Assembly (NCBI GenBank): GCA_018241785.1
Contig: JAFEDF010000042.1
Span: forward strand, 1-36,882
Length of the DNA: 36,882 nucleotides
Reading direction: 5' to 3'
Source: Pseudomonadota bacterium
GTDB lineage: Bacteria > Pseudomonadota > Gammaproteobacteria > Burkholderiales > Casimicrobiaceae
Under the pieces are notes generated by a model. The model saw nothing but the letters and a program-made list of their open reading frames with translations, was not told the origin of the DNA and did not search any database. A program made the translations under genes and the position numbers. Below are positions 33,489 through 36,882 of the stretch, piece after piece (the stretch's first letter is position 1; each line of letters starts with the position of its first letter).

Positions 33489-35231
33489 TCAGGCAGCGAG
33501 CGGAGCGGTCGCGAACTGCATGTGGTGGAGGCGCGCGTAGGTCCCTCCGCGCGAGAGCAGCGTCGCGTGCGTGCCCTCCTCGACGATGCGGCCGTGCTCG
33601 AGCACGACGATGCGGTCGGCGCGCTCGATCGTCGACAGGCGATGGGCGATGACGATCGTCGTCCTGCCCTCCATCAGGGCGTCGAGGGCTGACTGCACGA
33701 GGCGCTCCGACTCCGAGTCGAGCGACGACGTCGCCTCGTCGAGGATCAGGAGCGGCGCATTCTTGAGAATCGCGCGCGCGATGGCGATGCGCTGCCGCTG
33801 CCCCCCCGACAGGCGCACGCCGTTCTCGCCGACGGGGGTGTCGAATCCCTGCGGTGCCGCGCGGATGAACTCGAGCGCGTGCGCGGCTGCGGCGGCGCGC
33901 TCGATCGCCTCGCGCGGGGTAGTCGTGAGCGCACCGTAGGCGATGTTGGCGGCGATCGTGTCGTCGAAGAGCAGCACGTCCTGCGACACCAGCGCAATCT
34001 GCGCGCGCAGGCTCGCGAGCGTCAGCGTCGTGACGTCATGCCCGTCGACGAAGAGCCGTCCCGCGGTCGGCTCGTAGAATCGCGGCACGAGGCTCACGAG
34101 CGAGGTCTTGCCGCTTCCCGAACTGCCGACGAGCGCGACCGTCTCTCCGGGACGGATCGTCAGCGACACGTCGGAGAGCGCCTCGCGCTCCGCTCCCTGG
34201 TAGCGCAGCGACACGCGCTCGAACCTGAGTTCGCCGTGCGCGCGGCCGAGCGCGACGCTGCCCTCGTCGGGCTCGGTTTCGCGATCGAGCAGGCCGAAGA
34301 TGCTCTCCGACGCGGCGAGGCCGCGCTGGATCGCGGCGTTGACTCCCGACAGCGACTTCAGCCGCTCGAGCAGCGTCAGGAGCGCGACGACGTACGACGC
34401 GAAGGTGCCGAGGTCGAGCCTGCCGGTCTGGCTCTGGCCGAGTGCGACCCAGACGATCACGCCGACGGCGATCGCGGCGAGGATCTGCGAGATCGGCGAG
34501 CTCGCCGCGCTCGACGACGACTGCTTGGTCATCGACGTGCGCAGCGCATTGGCCGCCTTCACCGCGCGGCCGCGCTCGTAGTCCTCGCCGCCGAAGACCC
34601 GCACGATGCGATGCCCGCTGATCAGCTCCTCGAGCACGTGCGTCATCGCTGCCGTGCGCGTCTGCACGTCGCGCGCGATTCGCCGCAGCCGCCGGCTGAA
34701 GTAGCGGATCACCACGGCGACGATCGGCAGCACGAAGAACGTCATCAGCGTGAGCCGCCAGTTGATGTAGAGAAGCCAGCCGAGCGACGCGGCGATGGTG
34801 AGCGAGCTGCGGATCGCCGTCGTGATCGTTCCCGACGCGGCCGACGCGAGCTGGTGTGCATCGAACGTGAGGCGCGACTGGACGACGCCGGCGGGCGTCA
34901 CGTCGTAGTACGAAGTCGGCAGGTGCAAGAGCTTGTCGATCAGCGCCCGGCGCAGGTCGAAGACGACCCGGAGGCCGGTGTAGGCCATGCCGTACTCGGA
35001 AACGTAGGAGCCGATGCCGCGGAAGACGAATACGCCGACCACCGCGAGGGGCAGCCACTGCGTGCGGGCAGGGTCCGGCGTCTGGAAGTTCTTGACGATG
35101 GGGATGACGAGCATCGCCATGATGAGATCGCCTGCGGCAACCACCACCATGCCGATCACCGCGAGCCCGAACGCCCACCAGTACGGACGCACGTATTGGA
35201 GCAGGCGCCGGTAGAGAAACAGGCCCGTCAT
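33489..35231 (-). CDS. msbA: MsbA-like lipid A/lipid-linked glycan ABC flippase
   Basis: Inner-membrane ABC exporter half-transporter that flips lipid A-core. 580 residues: six membrane segments in residues 15-310, then the ATPase with Walker A GSSGSGKT (369-376), Q-loop SQDVLLFDD, signature LSGGQ (474-478), Walker B LLILDE (494-499) and the H-loop in IVIAHRLST. ATG 35231 starts the normal MsbA N-terminus (MTGLFLYRRLLQYVRPY). The in-frame extension to 35627 is repeat-derived and rejected. No Shine-Dalgarno precedes the ATG. A TATAAT hexamer only 9 bp upstream raises the possibility of a nearly leaderless mRNA. No lpxK gene follows. Confidence 0.94.
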   Translation of the reverse strand: MTGLFLYRRLLQYVRPYWWAFGLAVIGMVVVAAGDLIMAMLVIPIVKNFQTPDPARTQWLPLAVVGVFVFRGIGSYVSEYGMAYTGLRVVFDLRRALIDKLLHLPTSYYDVTPAGVVQSRLTFDAHQLASAASGTITTAIRSSLTIAASLGWLLYINWRLTLMTFFVLPIVAVVIRYFSRRLRRIARDVQTRTAAMTHVLEELISGHRIVRVFGGEDYERGRAVKAANALRTSMTKQSSSSAASSPISQILAAIAVGVIVWVALGQSQTGRLDLGTFASYVVALLTLLERLKSLSGVNAAIQRGLAASESIFGLLDRETEPDEGSVALGRAHGELRFERVSLRYQGAEREALSDVSLTIRPGETVALVGSSGSGKTSLVSLVPRFYEPTAGRLFVDGHDVTTLTLASLRAQIALVSQDVLLFDDTIAANIAYGALTTTPREAIERAAAAAHALEFIRAAPQGFDTPVGENGVRLSGGQRQRIAIARAILKNAPLLILDEATSSLDSESERLVQSALDALMEGRTTIVIAHRLSTIERADRIVVLEHGRIVEEGTHATLLSRGGTYARLHHMQFATAPLAA

Positions 35232-35240
35232 CAGCCAGGC

Positions 35241-35246
35241 ATTATA
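35241..35246 (-). promoter_or_regulatory. Perfect -10 hexamer next to the msbA start
   Basis: TATAAT on the minus strand stands 9 bp before the msbA ATG; a start point 7 bp downstream would leave a leader of about 3 nt. No -35 is seen. The hexamer also creates ATGCCTGGCTGATG, a 3-codon ORF (M-P-G) whose stop overlaps the msbA ATG. Confidence 0.4.
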
Positions 35247-35283
35247 TCGGGTCCGGCTCGGCGCCCGCGGGCCGTCCGCGTCA

Positions 35284-35386
35284 GGGCGTCCGGTGGGCTG
35301 CGCTGCGCGCTCATCGCGGGCTGTCGGGCGTCCGGTGGGCTGCGCTGCGCGCTCATCGCGGGCTGTCGGGCGTCCGGTGGGCTGCG
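35284..35386. repeat. 42-bp tandem repeat, two full copies plus 19 bp
   Basis: Copies at 35284-35325 and 35326-35367 are identical, followed by the first 19 bases of a third (35368-35386). The unit begins GGGCGTCCGGTGGGCTGCG. Its length is a multiple of three. It lies between the msbA promoter region and the inverted repeat. Exact identity suggests a recent duplication. Confidence 0.9.
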
Positions 35387-35549
35387 AAACGCGGTCGCCG
35401 CGGTGAACGCGCCATGCCGGTGCGCCGGCAGCGTCGGCCGATGATCCGGACAGCCGATGCACGCCGGAGTTACCGTGGTAGCGCTGCTCCCGCGTACGGC
35501 GGTCACCGGTACACCGAGATTCGGGGCCCGTCGCGCGCCGGCACCGCGC

Positions 35550-35704
35550 TGCGGGCAGTCTGGGGGATGCCGTGCGCGCGAGTTGGAGTGCCGGCGGCCG
35601 TTGCGCCACCGTCGCGGCGGAGAGCACGATCGATCGCAGAGATCGGGCCGCCGCCGGCGTCTACGACGTGCAGAGCGCGCACGGTATCCCCCAGACTGCC
35701 CGCA
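35550..35704. repeat. Long inverted repeat, arms about 30 bp, span 155 bp
   Basis: The left arm (35550-35579) and right arm (35675-35704) are complementary over 30 positions with one mismatch, each containing GGCAGTCTGGGGGAT or its complement. A further GCCGGCGGC match lies inside (near 35590 and 35652), so the 155-bp stretch could fold into a long imperfect hairpin. No direct duplication flanks it and no T-tract follows. It resembles a small palindromic mobile repeat (MITE/REPIN-like) or a structured RNA. Confidence 0.8.
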
Positions 35705-35706
35705 AC

Positions 35707-35770
35707 GATCGACGCGTGTGCCGCGATCGACGCGTGTGCCGCGATCGACGCGTGTGCCGCGATCGACGCG
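35707..35770. repeat. 18-bp tandem repeat, three copies plus 10 bp
   Basis: GATCGACGCGTGTGCCGC is repeated exactly three times (35707-35724, 35725-35742, 35743-35760), followed by a 10-base partial copy. It adjoins the right arm of the inverted repeat and ends 17 bp before the stop of the GT4 gene. Confidence 0.9.
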
Positions 35771-35787
35771 CGCCGCAGGGGGCCCGC

Positions 35788-36882
35788 TCATCGTCCGTCT
35801 CCGCCGAGGAGCGACGCATAGAGCGCGACGAGCTTCGCGCTCATCGCCTCGGCAGTGAGCGGCAGCACCGCGCGGCGCGCGTTCGCGCCCATCCGTGCGC
35901 GGCGCGACGCGTCGAGCAGCAACGAGAGGTTCGCCGCCAAGGCTGCGGCGTCGCCCGGAGCGCTGGCGTAGCCGGCGCCGGCTTCGAGCGCGAGCTCGGC
36001 AGCGCCCGAGCGCGTGCTGGTTGCGATCGGCAGGCCGGAGGCCATCGCCTCGAGCGCGGCATTCGGGAACGGATCGTAGAGCGTCGGCAGCACGAACGCA
36101 TCGGCGGCTCCGTACCACGGCCGCGGATCCGTCACCGCGCCAGCGAAGGTCACGCGTCCGGCGACGCCGAGGTCGCGCGCGCGCGCGGCGAAGCGAGCGA
36201 GCCTGCGATCGGAGCCCACGACCGCGAGACGAACCGGCTGCGGCAGCTTCGCGAGCGCGGCGAGCGTCGTCGCGAGGCCCTTGCGCTCGAAGCCCGACCC
36301 GACGTGGAGCAGGAGCACCGCGCCGGGATCGATCGCGTTCGCCGCGCGTACTGCCGCGCGCTGCGAAGCGAGCTCCGGGCTGAAGCGATCGGTCGCAACG
36401 GCGTTGTAGATGACGTGGAGCCTTGCGTCGTCGATGCGAAAGCGCGCGCGGATGTCGTCCCTCACCATCCGCGAGTTGCAGATGACCGCCTTGAGGCGCG
36501 GGCTCGCGAACATCCTGCGCTCCATCGCGAGCCGCCAGCGGTGATGCGGGCTCGCCGCGAGCGCGGCGCGGCGCAGCGCGGAGAGGTGGCGCGCACGCTC
36601 GTCGAGCCACGTTGCGTGCACGCCGTCGCCGGCCCGGAAGACGTCGCAGCACGGCAGGCGCTCGTGCGACTGGACGAGCGCCGCGCCGCCGGCCGCGACC
36701 GCGCGGCAGGCAGCGCGCGCGAATCCCGCATCGCGCCACAGACTGCCGAGGTGAAACGGATCGACGACGTGCACGTCGAGCGGATAGGCTTCGGGTTTCG
36801 GCCACGCGCGTGCGTAGATCGTCACGGCGATGCCGCGCTGCGCGAGCGCCTCGAGCGCCCCGTCGAGAAAGCGCTCGGCGCC
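35788..36882 (-). CDS. GT4-family glycosyltransferase, WaaG-like, 5' end outside the window
   Basis: Partial gene, open at the window edge. The translation beginning at the edge reads GAERFLDGALEALAQRGIAVTIYARAWP, which matches the GGAER motif at the N-terminus of LPS-core GT4 enzymes such as WaaG, so the GTG at 36825 is not the true start. The donor domain follows with HVGSGFERKGLATTLAALA, VVGSDRRLARFAARA and LYDPFPNAALEAMASGLPIATS, which carries the conserved acidic residues. Probably adds glucose or a related sugar to the LPS core; specificity is inferred only. It is upstream of msbA on the same strand but separated by the repeat-rich spacer. Confidence 0.92.
   Translation of the reverse strand, partial: GAERFLDGALEALAQRGIAVTIYARAWPKPEAYPLDVHVVDPFHLGSLWRDAGFARAACRAVAAGGAALVQSHERLPCCDVFRAGDGVHATWLDERARHLSALRRAALAASPHHRWRLAMERRMFASPRLKAVICNSRMVRDDIRARFRIDDARLHVIYNAVATDRFSPELASQRAAVRAANAIDPGAVLLLHVGSGFERKGLATTLAALAKLPQPVRLAVVGSDRRLARFAARARDLGVAGRVTFAGAVTDPRPWYGAADAFVLPTLYDPFPNAALEAMASGLPIATSTRSGAAELALEAGAGYASAPGDAAALAANLSLLLDASRRARMGANARRAVLPLTAEAMSAKLVALYASLLGGDGR

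Larger units (their letters stand above)
35232..35787. other. 556-bp non-coding, repeat-rich spacer
   Basis: No gene is supported here. The spacer holds a 42-bp tandem repeat (35284-35386), an inverted repeat of about 30 bp (35550-35704), an 18-bp tandem repeat (35707-35770) and the presumed promoter of msbA at its left end. Long ORFs crossing it on both strands have Arg/Pro-rich low-complexity translations and are shadows or repeat-derived. Confidence 0.75.

Noticed and set aside
35232..35627. In-frame N-terminal extension of MsbA containing 14-residue repeats
   Set aside because: The repeats come from the 42-bp tandem DNA repeat; normal MsbA homology begins at 35231 and the extension is Arg/Pro-rich with no known domain.
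35284..35770. Tandem repeats considered as a CRISPR array
   Set aside because: Units are directly adjacent with no unique spacers, too few in number, and no cas gene is present.

Overview
The window is about 37 kb of very GC-rich bacterial chromosome, dense with genes and strongly biased to G or C at third codon positions. Several features point to a betaproteobacterium, probably Burkholderiales or a related order. They are a class I polyhydroxyalkanoate synthase, a MerR-type LiuR-like regulator beside a liu (leucine/isovalerate) operon, a Burkholderia-type general porin, a COQ7-type ubiquinone hydroxylase, and the order slt - NDUFA9-like epimerase - cca. I cannot name the genus. I see no rRNA, tRNA, CRISPR array, transposase or phage gene.

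Left part (1-3143, minus strand): phaC, preceded on its strand by a metallo-beta-lactamase-fold hydrolase. Positions 3242-16798 (plus strand) hold a LiuR-like MerR regulator, a perfect 16-bp palindromic operator inside a sigma70-like promoter, and then fourteen tightly packed genes. The recognisable core turns isovaleryl-CoA into acetyl-CoA and acetoacetate: liuA (isovaleryl-CoA dehydrogenase), liuB and liuD (methylcrotonyl-CoA carboxylase), liuC (methylglutaconyl-CoA hydratase), liuE (HMG-CoA lyase) and an acetyl-CoA acetyltransferase. Other genes are interleaved with the core: a PaaI-type thioesterase, a sulfotransferase, a LysE/RhtB exporter, a second acyl-CoA dehydrogenase, a MaoC-type hydratase, a DsbA-fold HCCA-isomerase-like protein, a DUF4126 membrane protein and a DUF1289 protein. 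Acetyl-CoA made here could feed PHA synthesis through the nearby phaC; that link is inference.

Middle (16785-25340): purE-purK (minus), then slt, an NDUFA9-like epimerase and cca (plus, with overlapping starts and stops), then coq7 and a general porin (minus). The porin has a clear UUCG-loop terminator and a likely promoter.

Right part (25341-36882): a cell-surface glycan locus. It contains a WbpL/WecA-like initiating sugar-phosphate transferase, a WbpM/CapD-like nucleotide-sugar dehydratase, an O-antigen-ligase-like membrane protein, two GT9 (heptosyltransferase-like) enzymes, a DUF4254 protein, two GT4 glycosyltransferases (one cut by the window edge) and an MsbA-like flippase. A 556-bp non-coding stretch between msbA and the last GT4 gene holds two different tandem repeats and a long inverted repeat, and is the most unusual non-coding DNA in the window. 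The main open questions are the extra genes inside the liu operon, the DUF4126 and DUF4254 proteins, a Cca that appears to have lost its HD phosphohydrolase residues, and the repeat-rich spacer.
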